DNA from: Polytrichum commune
Taxonomy: Eukaryota; Streptophyta; Polytrichopsida; Polytrichales; Polytrichaceae
NCBI GenBank assembly: GCA_950295325.1
Contig: OX485807.1
Location: 10,257,001 to 10,321,000 of the forward strand
Length of the DNA: 64,000 nucleotides
Reading direction: 5' to 3'
Shown here: positions 1 to 11,393 of the stretch, one piece after another
How positions within the stretch are numbered: the stretch's first letter is position 1
Layout of the letters: each line of letters begins with the position of its first letter
Made by a program: the position numbers and the translations under genes
Notes under the pieces: generated by a model
The model's database searches: none
Seen by the model: the letters and a program-made list of their open reading frames with translations, nothing else
What the model was told of the DNA's origin: nothing

Positions 1-2170
1 AGCGAACCACAGGGGCAAAAGTATCAAGAAAATCGATGTCATCCTTATGTTCAAAACCTCGAGCAACTAATCTTGCTTTATATCGAGGAAGACTGCCGTT
101 GCTTCTTGTCTTCACCTTGTAGACCCAGCGGGAAGAGATTGTTTTCTTGTCAGGAGGAAGTTCGACCAAGGTCCAAATGTTATTGTTGTGTATAGAATCA
201 ATTTCTTCCTGCATGGCAGCTTTCCAGTGAGGGTTAGTATGGACTTGTTGAAAAGTGAGTTGTTCAGGTTGCAGTTCAGGGATAGAGGCAGAATGGTCGA
301 GTTCGACGTGAGCCGCAAAGTCGTAGAGATGTCGAGGGAAGCGTTTGATGCAGTCGGACTGCCAAAGGGGATTGGTTACTAGAATTGGTGAGGAGGGCGG
401 GGAAGCAATTTCCTCGGGGATAGGTGAAGAAGTATCAGCACCGATGAGAGTAGGTGAGGATAATTGCGGTATGTCTGGTAGGGGAATATATGCTTGAGGA
501 CTTGGTGGGTTATCATGTGGGTCAGGAGTAGAATTTTGTGGCTGCAGGTTGAGAAGAGTCTGGGATTCTTCAATCCGAGTTGGTGCAAGTGTATTATCTG
601 TTGGGAGAGTAGATTGAGTTTCCGGTGTCTGTGCCGGAGTGAAAAGATTGTCCTTGTCAATGACAATATCCCTGGAAACAAAAATCTTTCTGGTGGAGGG
701 GCGATAGCACCTGTAAGCTTTAGCTGCTTCATCAAAGCTAAGAAGAATACATTTTTCGGAGCGGGGGTCTAATTTGGTCCTAGAGGGTTTTGGGATGTGA
801 GCAAAAGCACGAGACCCAAAAATTCGAATGTGAGTAATAGATGGTTTCTTACCGGAAAAGAGTTCATTCGGTGTCTTGTCAAGGTGGCGTTTCATTGAGC
901 ATAGGTTAAGTATATCACCAGCAGTTTTTACTGTTTCTCCCCATAGATGTCCAGGGAGGGTTTTGTCCAGCAGGAGACGCCTCGTAATGTCAAGTAGGGA
1001 CATGTTTCGCCTTTTAGCAATGTCATTTCGTTGTGGCGTGTGTGGAGGAGTGAGCTCACTAGCAATTCCTTTTGAGGAGCATAAATCCTGAAAAGCTTTA
1101 GAAGTATATTCACCGTCATTATCCGTTCGAAGAGTATGGATAGTCTACCCTGTCGAGTTTGACATGAGCTGTACGAAATGTCTGAATTTTTCGAGGACTT
1201 GACTCTTCTAAGAGATAAAGTAAATCCACAGTTTTCGAGAGAAGTCGTCCAAGAAGGTGACGAAGTATCTGGCGCCTCCTGTGGAATTGATTTTAAAGGG
1301 GCCACAAACATCTGAATGAACCGATTCCAGGATTCTTGATGCATGATGTGTGGCCTCTTTCGGTATCTTGGTCCTGGCATGTTTGCCAAGCTGACATCCA
1401 CTGCAGGTTTTCGTCAAAAAAATGAAGATAGGGCATGCCTCTGACCGCCTCGGAGGCAATCATTCTTTGCATGCTTCTTACATGGAAGTGTCCGAGCCTC
1501 TTGTGCCAGAGGTCGGCTTGTGAGCGGAGGTGGAGTGAGTTGATTTCTGGCCTTACATCGGTCGAGTCAGCTTGCAACCTGTACAGTCCCTTATGGTTTT
1601 CTCTAATAGCAAAAACTTCAACTCTTAGAGTAACATCATCGATCACGAAGCAACCTTGAGATTTGAACACAAGGGTCTTTCGTTGGTCAGTTAGAGACCC
1701 TACGCTTAGCAAGTTCTTAGTGATTCCAGGCGTATAAAAAACCGATAAAATGTTTTTTTATTTTTCCAGACATGACCTGGATGTCGACATCTCCGACTCT
1801 GGTCACACTATGGTTCTGACCCCCTGCGGATCGGACTTGAGCGCCGCTAGTTGGGCGAATCGAGGAAAAGATAGTTGAATCACCCGACACATGGTGAGTA
1901 GCACCAGAGTCAAGATACCAAGCGGTGTTTTGATGTGGTGTTTCTACCATATTAAGCTCTACCAAGCAGGCATCTACGACTTGGTCTGCCAGAAGATTGT
2001 TTGGGTCCTGTTCGAAACCTTCAGGTGGTTCTTCGAGATTGTTCACCTGTCCGTTGAAATTTCGATGGCGCCGCTCAAGGAGTCTGTGCTCGTAATCTTT
2101 TATCCTATCTAAGATGGATCTAAGATCACACTCCCTCTCAAAATGTCCGTCTATCCCGCAGAAGTTACAC
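1..2170 (-). pseudogene. Copia pol remnant: zinc knuckle, protease, integrase, start of RT
   Basis: On the minus strand, 2169-2128 encodes a CX2CX4HX4C zinc knuckle (CNFCGIDGHFEREC). 2046-1717 holds the protease with WYLDSGATHHV. 1712-1293 holds the integrase zinc-binding half (LWHKRLGHFH), and the paired CSGCQ follows in another frame (1459-1208) together with the first catalytic Asp in HSDVCGPF. The second Asp lies in RTDNDGEYTS near 1130. The third catalytic residue, normally Glu in a GVAERKN-like motif, reads Lys (IAKRRN, codon 1013-1015). Frame changes occur near 1430 and 1200. The proline- and serine-rich linker at about 200-740 leads to RT at the edge. This is a dead copy. Confidence 0.88.
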
Positions 2171-2325
2171 TAACTGCTACGTTGTCTATCTGGTCCTCTA
2201 GATCTGTACCGAGGTTGATACGCCGTTGTGTTGCTTGTACCTTCATGTGTTGTGTCGAAGTGTGAGATCTGGTTCTGCGGTTTCGGTGCTGAGGGTCCTC
2301 CCGAGTCTATCGAGGTAGAGAATCT

Positions 2326-3105
2326 CTATGCCGAAGGTCCTCCCAAGTCGATGTGCCTTCGGTGATGCCTAGGTTTCACCGTGAAATGGTTGTGTCTTGG
2401 AGTAGGTTGCGATCTTCTCGCAGTGGTTCGATCTTGGTGAAGAAAGAAGGCTTCACCATCCTCCTGGTGTTGATTCTCCATTTTTATCGAAGTCTCCTCA
2501 TATATGAACTTCGCCTCTAGTTGCTCATAAGTCGGTAGTTTCTGGGCCGCAATCTGCATTCTTCTGAAAATCTCATATTCCTTGGGCAGATTCTTTAGCG
2601 TGTAGTAGACAATGATGTCTTCAGGAATGTTCACTTCTACTTCTTCCAGGAGATTCGCAATTTCTTTAACCTCCGTGAGATGAGCATCCATGGATATGGA
2701 TTCGGTCTTTCGCAGAGAAAAGAATTTCTCTATGAGCATCACGTGGCAAGGGCCACTATCATATTCATATCTGGTATTTAATCCAGTCCAGCATTCATGT
2801 GGATCACTGTATCTTCGAAGGAGCTTGAGTGCGTAGTTTTTGGCGTTGTTGTTGATGATGCTCATCATTTGTTGTCGGGCCATCTTCTCCTCCTCGCTCA
2901 TGGTCTTGCTGGCCGGTGTAAGGCAGTAGTGGAAGCGTCTATCTTTCTGCAACAAATTCTTCATTCGGTATGCCCATACCCCAAAGTTTCCTCCTCCATC
3001 AAGATGGTAAGATTCAGGCAAGCCGTTGTCTCTAGCCATGGTGGTATGTTGTCGAGCACCACGAGTCTGCAGACTGCTCTCAGTATCCGTCTTGATGGTA
3101 GACAT
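2326..3105 (-). CDS. Copia gag-like polyprotein fragment (UBN2-type)
   Basis: A 259-residue open frame on the minus strand just inside the primer-binding site. It has the usual look of Copia Gag: an early GNFGVWAYRMKNLL stretch, a central helical region with VMLIEKFFSLR and LKNLPKEYE, and a basic tail. The first methionine lies about 70 nt downstream of the primer-binding site. The family forms the virus-like particle shell and binds element RNA. The zinc knuckle expected at its C-terminus is present at 2128-2169 but is separated from this frame by a stop, so the protein is truncated. Whether it is expressed is unknown. Confidence 0.8.
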   Translation of the reverse strand: MSTIKTDTESSLQTRGARQHTTMARDNGLPESYHLDGGGNFGVWAYRMKNLLQKDRRFHYCLTPASKTMSEEEKMARQQMMSIINNNAKNYALKLLRRYSDPHECWTGLNTRYEYDSGPCHVMLIEKFFSLRKTESISMDAHLTEVKEIANLLEEVEVNIPEDIIVYYTLKNLPKEYEIFRRMQIAAQKLPTYEQLEAKFIYEETSIKMENQHQEDGEAFFLHQDRTTARRSQPTPRHNHFTVKPRHHRRHIDLGGPSA

Positions 3106-3172
3106 GAATATTGCTACTAACTTATCTCAATCTGCTTAGGATCTATTGGGACTTGCTAACGCTCTCTATCCT

Positions 3173-3184
3173 GCTCTGATACCA
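3173..3184 (-). other. Primer-binding site for initiator tRNA-Met
   Basis: The minus strand reads TGGTATCAGAGC immediately after the LTR. This is the standard plant Copia site complementary to the 3' end of initiator tRNA-Met. Confidence 0.9.
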
Positions 3185-3352
3185 TGTTGAAACTAAGGTA
3201 GAAATCACTACCTTGGAACTAAACTGTTCGAAGGTGAGATGGAACTCACAGGTATATGTACATGTTGATCTAGACCTAAATACTGGAAGAAACCCTAATG
3301 GTAAATAAAAACTAACTACGGTAACAATCCTTGTGGGCAGATGGTTTCAACA
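3185..3352 (-). repeat. Copia 5' LTR (168 bp)
   Basis: It is bounded by a perfect 9-bp inverted repeat, TGTTGAAAC at 3185 and GTTTCAACA ending at 3352. It directly abuts the primer-binding site, as an LTR should. The outer limit is inferred from the inverted repeat, because the second LTR is outside the window and cannot be compared. Confidence 0.72.
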
Positions 3353-3566
3353 TTCACGGAGCTTCGTTCGCCTCGATTACTCCCAACCTTGTGTGCAAAT
3401 TGTTAGCTGCATCTTGGAGTTGTGATTCTCTTCATTGTTTTGGTGTTGCGATCTGTGCACTAGTGCCGAAGATTGTTCTGGTAGAGTCTGGAAGTTGCGG
3501 CAGAGAGTTTCTTTCGGAATTCACGGAGCTTCGTTTGCCTCAATTACTCCCAACCCTGTGTGCAAA
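3353..3566. repeat. Direct duplication of 47 bp, copies 167 bp apart
   Basis: The sequence at 3353-3399 (starting TTCACGGAGCTTCG) recurs at 3520-3566 with about four mismatches. The first copy starts exactly at the outer end of the LTR. The 167-bp spacing is almost the LTR length (168 bp), so this may mark an older insertion at the same place or a longer LTR than annotated. Confidence 0.7.
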
Positions 3567-6480
3567 AATGTGGGTTCGAAACATCAACCAGCATAACACT
3601 TTTGTAGTCTCAAAAAAGTCAAGGATACATGGAGTTTGCGTTGGGAGGCCCAAAAAACTTACTGTAGATGATAGAAGTTGGACAATGGCAGAACGGTTCA
3701 TTGGGTGCTTTGGGTGTGTATGAGAAACAAACCAATCCATGCGAATCTTCAAAGTGTATATTTAATCTTAATGTGATCTTGCAAATTGAGTTTGGACTAG
3801 CATTCTATTGCATTTATTTATCACAGTTTCTCGAAGGTTAATGATTATGAATTAATCATAAACAAATCATGAAAATTATTTAACGTTCTTACCACATTGA
3901 GTTATCTTTAAATCATTAGCAACAACTTGTTTCTTTATGATACAATGTAAAATTAAGATTTGGAAAGCTTAGTCTTCATATGGTTTAACAAAACCACAAT
4001 ACACTCTAGGAAGTTAAGGGTTGATTGAGGCATAATCATACATAATATGCATAACATGGAGGTATTGTTTTTCTCTAGTGCGTACATATGACAAGGCATT
4101 TAAAATTTTAGAAATAGATGTAGGTTTATAAAAGGGAGTCCTAAAGTTATAGAAAAACTAAGGCTCCAACATTGATTTAGTCACACCAACTTACAAAGTG
4201 TGCACCGAGGTGGACTTGCAAGCATTGCACTTGATTGAATGATGTATGATATAGGGAAATATTATTATGAGCTACATCATATGGATGAAAAATCTTCAAT
4301 AATTTTGTCATTGGAAAATGAAAGTGGTGTGTATAAATTACATAGATTTTTTATGATTTATTCTTTATGTGTGTCGTTGAGGCATTTATCACATTATTAC
4401 ATGAAAATTCAATGTGAGTACATTTTTGTGTTTACAGTGTACCATTAGTACATATACCTTTGTTTTCTTTCTGGTTTTCTCATGTACAAAGGGTTTTGAT
4501 TCATAGTCACCCACATATGTCACTTAGAATCTCAATAAAGAGTGCACCCCCCAGGGCAATGCCAGGATCTAAAACACATTCAACGTTGTGATTTGGGATG
4601 GATTTTCACTCGTGTAACTTTATCATGTAATGTTAAAAGGAAAAATCGGTGATATCAACCTTATTTGTATATTGTCTATATGTAATACCTAGTTCATTTA
4701 AGATTTGTGAACCCATATATCTTGAGATTGCTTCTTCTTTTAGGGATGTGTGAATCTATATATCCATACATTAAGTTTTAAAAAAAACTTCAAAATAATT
4801 AAATTTCTCATGTTCAAATCTCATGATCCTTGAACCCTTAGGTTCATTTTTGGTACCATTGAATATCTCTAGGGGATGATGGATGTAATGAATTTGTCTC
4901 AAGCTAGATGTTCATTTACAGGTTGTTGGCCAAAAAGAATGCAGTGAAGTTTGACATAGTTTTGAATTATAGCGTTGCAACTCCATGGACCCCAAGCCCT
5001 GGGGTGGCATGCTTAGTACCACAAAGTGTCCTTGGCAATGCACTTAGTTCCATGAGTTATTGAATAAATATGAAGAGAAATTGAATACCAAGTAAAATTT
5101 TGAATGAATAATTGTAATAAACGTATAAATGTTTTGTTAAAATTTACACACACAATAGCTATTTTCGGGTCTAAGAACTCAATTCCAACATTAAATTTGA
5201 TAAAGATGTTGATTGGAGGGGTTTATGTTGGCCACCAATGATTGACTCACGTGAATCAACCTTTAAGAAATACATTCGCATGGATTTGTGAAATTCATTT
5301 AAAAAACGTCCCCTTTAAAATATACCCATATAATTTTTATTTTTTTATTTTTTGAAAATCATGGTAATCATACCAAGTAACTAGGTATTTGCCAATACTT
5401 GATGTCCAAACCCTTTTTTTTTGCAAAATGGAGGTAATGGGGGGTCTTTTGTGATGGGAACATGCTCATGTGTTATTTAGGCATCTAGAAATTCAATTCA
5501 AATATTGTTGACTAGTAAAGATGGATGGATGTGCTCGATATCACGTGGCATAATAATCACTATAATAAGTTGCCCATGGTTTGTTTTGTAAATCTTGTTG
5601 AGTTTTCATAAAATGACCCTATAGAAATGTGTTTTGGACCTCTACTAAGCCCATGTTGTGGTAAAGTGCATGAGCTTTGTTTTGTGAGTTTTGGAGCAAC
5701 TTCAAGGGAGAGTTGTTTTTTAGGTGATTAATACAACTAAATATGAATTAAATACCTAGGTGTTTTAGACACAACCTAGTCTAGAAATCAAATTCACAAG
5801 TTCGAAACTGTTGATTGAGAATAGGTAATGTTTGGCATGAACATATAATTAACACAATGTTTTATTCACTATGAAAGATATATTTGCAATATTTGAGTCC
5901 CATTTAATTATTTTGGGGTCTATGATTTCAAGTCCAAGGTTAATTTGGCCAAGTGCAAATACATTGTAATGTGTTTTGCCAACACTGCCATAGGCAAATA
6001 GGAAATATTGATTATTTTGTGTAGATGATTATTAAAAGTCCCAAAAGTCAGTATGGAAAAAAATAATCAATATTCAAAAAGAAATTAGCACTATTATGGC
6101 GGAGAATTTTTAATATTGACATCATGATAGATTGCGATAAAATTTGCCACAAATTAATGAAAGTAGTATGGCATTTTTAAGATAATCTTTGGTGTTAGAT
6201 GTTGCAACTCTTTTGAAAATTGCGTTAGGCATCCAAATGTCACTTAGGGTGGTGGCTTATGGAAGTCTCTATACCTACCCTAAAATCAAATAATGGACCT
6301 TTCTCTACTTTACATTTGGTTGTGTATGGAATGTGTTTTGAGTGCATTTTGTAAAAAAACCTAGTATGTTTTCTTATCAATGGCAAAGTCAAGCATGGTT
6401 TTGAAGCAATATCTTTATAACAATTAGTCAAGAAAATTTGTGGTAGAACATTCGGCATGATTTGCAACCTTGAATGTCAC
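3567..6480. other. AT-rich intergenic DNA, no recognisable gene
   Basis: Only short open frames with no recognisable motif. I see no RNA gene, no clear repeat boundary and no coding remnant that I can name. Confidence 0.6.
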
Positions 6481-7000
6481 CATGGATGAGGTGAAAGCTC
6501 TCGAGGTGGAGATAATGAAGCAACATGTTGGGAGGCCTTCTCAGGTGGTAAATGCAATGTTGTTAACTCCAAGTGTAGAAGGTGCATTTAAAATTAGAGG
6601 GAACAACAAGAAGGTGAAATGAAAACACTACACAAATTGGTATGAACTTTTGTTTGTGGAGTCCTATCAATGTAGCAGCTACACAACATAGAAAACATCT
6701 TGTTATAAATGGAAGTGTTTCAGGACGATTTTTAAGCAACACAAGGTTAATGAAAGGTGTCTGTGAGAGTTGCTCTACATGTTCTATGTATGGATGGTTT
6801 ACACCTACCAGTGCTATAAAGAACATGTACAAATAATATGTTGAGGAAAATTCTTCTTGTTTTCAAAGTTGAACCCAAATTTGTTCCATCATTTTCAAAT
6901 ATCTTGAGGTAGAACAACTCATCATAACAAGTTTAGAAGCACATTGGAAGGATGGTCAACCTTGATATGCATGGACAGTGAAGAATTTGATTGTCACATT

Positions 7001-7019
7001 GAGAGAGAGAGAGAGAGAG
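7001..7019. repeat. (GA)n microsatellite
   Basis: Nineteen bases of uninterrupted GA. Confidence 0.95.
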
Positions 7020-7806
7020 TTGGGCATTTCTTGAGTGAAGCTATGCTTACTTCCAAGCATATTTCTTTCTACAACATCCTCTTGTCAAGAGGCCATTCCA
7101 TTCTTTCATATATCTATATATCTATCCAAACCCGGGAGGGTGGGTGGGATCTTCCCTCCATATAAGTACATTGCACAGTTTAACTTTCACACTTTGGAGC
7201 ATTTTGACAAAACTTGCAATATGTGTAACTTTGGAGCATTCACATCTCTAAAGTTATCAAGTGTAAATCCTTTCCAAACCAACTTGCAATCTAAGTCCAT
7301 CATATGCTAAATCAAGTTCATGACTTCCTAATATCCTCTTGAAATCAATAACAAGGTATCATTGTAAAACATGCTTTCTAACTTGTAGAATGTTTACTTC
7401 CTCTATACACACACTATTTCGTAAAAAGATGGTATACAAAACCTAATACAGCCGTCAAGTTTGTGAAGGGTCTGCCTCACCTGTGCCCATGCAACCAACC
7501 AACAAACAATTGAGGATTAGTTACGTACACGAGGTGAATAACAGCAGAACCCAATTGTTATCTATGTCACACAAATACATGAAGCATAACCATATATTTT
7601 GTATCCAAAAATACTCACTATCTTCAATGAGTATTCTACCTGTTCCTTGGCCATTTGAGAAACCACAGCTTGTAGTAAGGCACATTCACTTCCAACAAGC
7701 CCCCTCCTTGCTTACCCTAACCTCAAAAATTACCTAAGGTAAATTGCTTCCGCGGCTTACTCTTGGAAAGGAAGTACTCAAGTGGGCTTCCTCTTAATAT
7801 GTGGTT

Positions 7807-7860
7807 AGGTAAACAATTAGGACCGTAGATTTTCAGTCTCAGATCTACGGTTGTTTACCT
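7807..7860. repeat. Hairpin-forming inverted repeat
   Basis: AGGTAAACAA (7807-7816) and CCGTAGAT (7823-7830) pair with ATCTACGG (7843-7850) and TTGTTTACCT (7851-7860), with a 6-nt bulge in the left arm and a 12-nt loop. It is probably a small foldback element; no target duplication is obvious. Confidence 0.8.
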
Positions 7861-7950
7861 TTAGTTGGCTATTGCCTAGTACTGAGGTAAAACTTTTTAG
7901 GGTACATATTACTGAGTGGTATCAATTGGTTAAAATTTGGCCTAGAGCAA

Positions 7951-7973
7951 GAGAGAGAGAGAGAGAGAGAGAG
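7951..7973. repeat. (GA)n microsatellite
   Basis: Twenty-three bases of uninterrupted GA. Confidence 0.95.
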
Positions 7974-10862
7974 TCCAAAACTCAATTCACATGATGGCAA
8001 TATTGCAATACAAATTTATCTAGAGTGGGTGAGAAAAATTGTCAAAATGAGTTAATATGAACGTTTTGGAAGGCTACAACATATGCTAACAAGTTTCTTA
8101 GAAACATTTGGGAGTTACAAGGCTTACGAATGGCATAATGGGTTGCATAATAAGGTAATTTGCTACAATGTTCCTCTTGCCTTGATGGTCAACATGGACC
8201 AAACCGGCATTCACCTTGTGCCGATGCATGCACAAAGACATGGGAGAAGCATGATTCAAAAAGTGTTGATGTTGTTGGCACAAAAAGACAAGTTGTTGTG
8301 GCAAAATCATCTTCATCATCAAGTGGCATACTTCTATTTCAAGTGATTTTTAGTAGAGTTACAAAATAGAAGTTTACCTTCATGAAGCATGGACGTAAGT
8401 TATATAATGCAAATTGGCACATTACAAAGTCTAGCACTCATTGGTCAAATCTCTTTACTTGGAAGGATTTTGTGGAGAAGATTCTCCAACCTCATAGATT
8501 GAAGCAAACCAATATACGGGGACTCTAAAACAATATACCACTCATTTGGCTCATTGGTTGTTGGTCAGTCCACGCATCTACATATTTTCTTAGATGAAGG
8601 AGTTTCACCCATATGTAAATCCATTTTTGTACCAACTAATTGTGCCTCCATTTACCAACCAACATTATTCTAAAACAACATTTTTAGTACATGCAAGTTG
8701 GATCCAATTGAATGAACGGAGCATTGGAACACATTACAGTAGGTGTGCCAATTTGTTGTAGACCAAATGATAGTTTCTAAGGAAATTTTGATTTTATTTT
8801 GACTTTTCTCACAAGTCCATATATCATCTATTTTCACACCGAAAAAATCACTATATTATTTCATTTGAATATTCATAGATCCTTTATTATTTTATCGTGT
8901 GGACAAGAACATTCAAAATATGGAAGGGGTATTTTAGTGTGAAAGTGGAGAGTGTCACCCAAAAGGTAAATTTATTTTGCATCTCAGTTCTTCCATCTAT
9001 GCAAAAGAACCAAATTTGAAGTCCATGTAATATTTGAAATTTGAAATGTTTAAGAGTTAATGCAGTTTCCACATATGATTGAAGAACTAAGTGTAAGGCA
9101 CGTGTTAGGATCTCTATTTGGACATTCTTATACAGTACTATTTTCCGCATTTTGGAACCATAATACCAATATCATCATTATATAAATCTCACTACGATGC
9201 TACTAATACAAGACGAACACAAAACACATCAATCGTCTTTTGACGCAAAATAAGGTATCAATACGTTGTGCTATGTTGCAATAACATCCTTTGCATTCTC
9301 AATTGTGCAACATAAATACAAAACATCCAAAGGATTGTAGGATAGGGAAAGACTACAAATACTCTTGCCTTCAACCACAAGGGTAGCATGGATCATGGTG
9401 GGTACAAAATGCCAACAACACGTCATTGACACATAGACTGCATCAGTGCGTAAATACAAGAGAACGCTACATTGGAAGCAAATAAGGGAGGTGAAGAGAT
9501 AGGCAGAGCATAGAGGAGCTAGAGCAAGACATAGAATTCACATTACATGACAATCTTAACATGTGGAAAGGTCGGCTCAAAAACATATAAACCAATGCAC
9601 AAAATCATAAAGCACGTGTGAGTGGCTAAAGTGAAGGGAAGACTAAGGTTTGAGTGACATAAATAAAGGGAGGTTTATTGTCTCCTTTTAAATCGCTCAC
9701 ACCCAAATGGATGACGTTGCCCAACCATGGCTAATTGACAACCAATTGACAACCAATTGTGTCCAGTACATTACTAGACATTGTAAATTATATATGGCAT
9801 GCCCTTGAATTTCTTTAGTTTGTTGTGGATGAAAGAGGACATTATGTATAAATCTTTGGCAATGGCGATTGGCCATGGCCATGAATATAACCTTGTTTTG
9901 GAGCACATGCGAATGAAATAATGTCACAACTTTATTGAATTTTTTTATCAACTTCCAATAGATTTCAAGTCTTGATGTTTGATTTTGAAACTGTCCACAA
10001 TTCCTTTAAAGAAGATGACATATGATTTGTGTTGATGACATATAATATATAATTCCTACTTGCCAAATTCCTCACCTTGGATTGTTGCGGTTGTGGGAGT
10101 GTTGCAAATTGTAAGGGTTTTGGTAACATTGTATTGTGCTTCTAAAATTTGTCATCTTTCAAACAAATTTGGATGCCATTGGGAGGGATTTGCTTGGCAA
10201 TAACCTTGATTTCTAACTTACCGTGAAAACTTGCCTTGACAATCTTTGTTCTTTGGAAGATGATATTTGTATATCAACACTCTTGATTTTCAAAGGTTTT
10301 TTTTGGTTATGTTGCATATAACCGGTGAGTGAGTTTCCACACATTTTCTATAGAAACACATAATGTAGAATATAGTGGAATTTGTAAATCATGTATCATG
10401 CAAAGGCAATCACATATGCCGTATATCATCACACATAAACTTGAACCAAATTTGTTTCATTTACATCTTTACGCATACTTTCAAAATTGTTCATTTGAGC
10501 TCTTAGGGGTTAAAGGCTGAGCAACCAATGACCCATTTGTAACAATACTTAGATGAATAGTGGTGCTATGTGGAACTGGGAATTTTTTGCCATTATTTGA
10601 GGATTTGTTAGTATTTAAATACTAAGACTAAACTGTGTAGATGGGAAGTGCATTTCAAAGACACATGGCCGACAATATGGGCATATGATTAGGGAATGCA
10701 TGATTTTGACCTATGGCAACCTATCCTACACCCTACAAGTTTGGCTACGGAAATCATATCTAGTTTGCTAAAAATACAAAATTAAAATTTAGCCACAAAA
10801 CCCTACCATGTTGAACTAAACCATTTAATATGATACTCACTATTCAACAATGGTGCAAAATT

Positions 10863-10979
10863 CATAACAATGCTACGGGTTGACAATATTCCATGGAATA
10901 TTCTCTGTATTCAATCTTAACATGGGGAATACTGACAATACTATGTAAAGTATTGTCAATCCCACATTACATTGTTATG
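10863..10979. repeat. Short inverted-repeat element (MITE-like)
   Basis: The left end CATAACAATG, followed by GGGTTGACAATA, pairs with a right end whose reverse complement reads CATAACAATG then GGGATTGACAATA. The internal sequence has further self-complementary GACAATACT/AGTATTGTC units. The element is about 117 bp; the flanks show no clear target duplication. Confidence 0.65.
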
Positions 10980-11245
10980 GATCTGAATAATGTTATGTTA
11001 AGGGTGTTAGTGATGTTTTGTCTTCAATTTTCATCCATACTAAATAAGATAATCATGGTGCCTTGAGGTTTTGTATATGCACTTTTTAATTAGTATATCA
11101 CATACATGTTAGGAGCCACCTCACACTTGAGTGAGGATATTATCGCATATGAGCGTACCTCTCATCCATCCACCATAAATACTTGATGTCCTATAGATTT
11201 GTGCTTGATTCATCTCAAATATCTTGGAATGGACTAATAGCATGC

Positions 11246-11393
11246 CCACACTTAGTAGTGTGAGCGACTAGCAAACGGCTCCTACCAACATAGGCCACTT
11301 TTAGTTACAGTTTGGCCAGTGATAGTTGTTGGATGTAACCACTGTTGTTAGGAACCATTCATTGGTAGCCCGCACCAGTAAGTGTGAGAAGGC
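11246..11393. repeat. Foldback repeat, family shared with 36900-37062
   Basis: It has the same layout as the 36900 copy: complementary ends built on CCCACAC...GTGTG, with internal CTCCTACCA and its complement. The central part (AGTTACAG...GGATGTAACC, then TAGGAACCATTCATTGGTAG) matches GGTTACATC and TAGGAATTGTTCATTGGTGG in the other copy. It is more diverged than that copy. Confidence 0.55.

Larger units (their letters stand above)
1..3352 (-). mobile_element. Ty1/Copia LTR retrotransposon, 5' part, degraded, cut by the left edge
   Basis: Read on the minus strand, the order is LTR, primer-binding site, gag, zinc knuckle, aspartic protease, integrase, then the start of reverse transcriptase, which is the Copia order (integrase before RT). 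The RT begins at the window edge with a KARLVARGFE...TFAPV-type signature at about 1-75. The reading frame changes several times and there is a stop just before the zinc knuckle, so the copy cannot make a full polyprotein. The rest of RT, RNase H and the 3' LTR lie outside the window. Confidence 0.93.
6484..8740 (+). pseudogene. Fossil DDE-type transposase (DDE_1 / Tigger-like)
   Basis: Three collinear pieces look like one decayed transposase. 6484-6835 reads MDEVKALEVEIMKQHVGRPS and later SMYGWFTPTS, like the N-terminal region of these proteins. 8083-8222 reads NVPLALMVNMDQTGIHLVP, the strand carrying the first catalytic Asp (NMDQT). The frame then shifts and TKTWEKHDSKSVDVVG follows, then FQVIF near 8340. 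8380-8720 gives HITKSSTHWSNLFTWKDFVE and FHPYVNPFLYQLIVPP in changing frames, matching the later part of the DDE core. Multiple stops and shifts rule out function. A 1.2-kb gap without similarity (6836-8080) includes GA repeats and a hairpin, so later insertions are likely. Family assignment is from memory of motif layout. Confidence 0.62.

Noticed and set aside
3571-3585. GGTTCGAA-like sequence considered as a tRNA B box
   Set aside because: No matching A box or cloverleaf could be formed around it; other TTCGA occurrences (15457, 59272, 61583) failed likewise.
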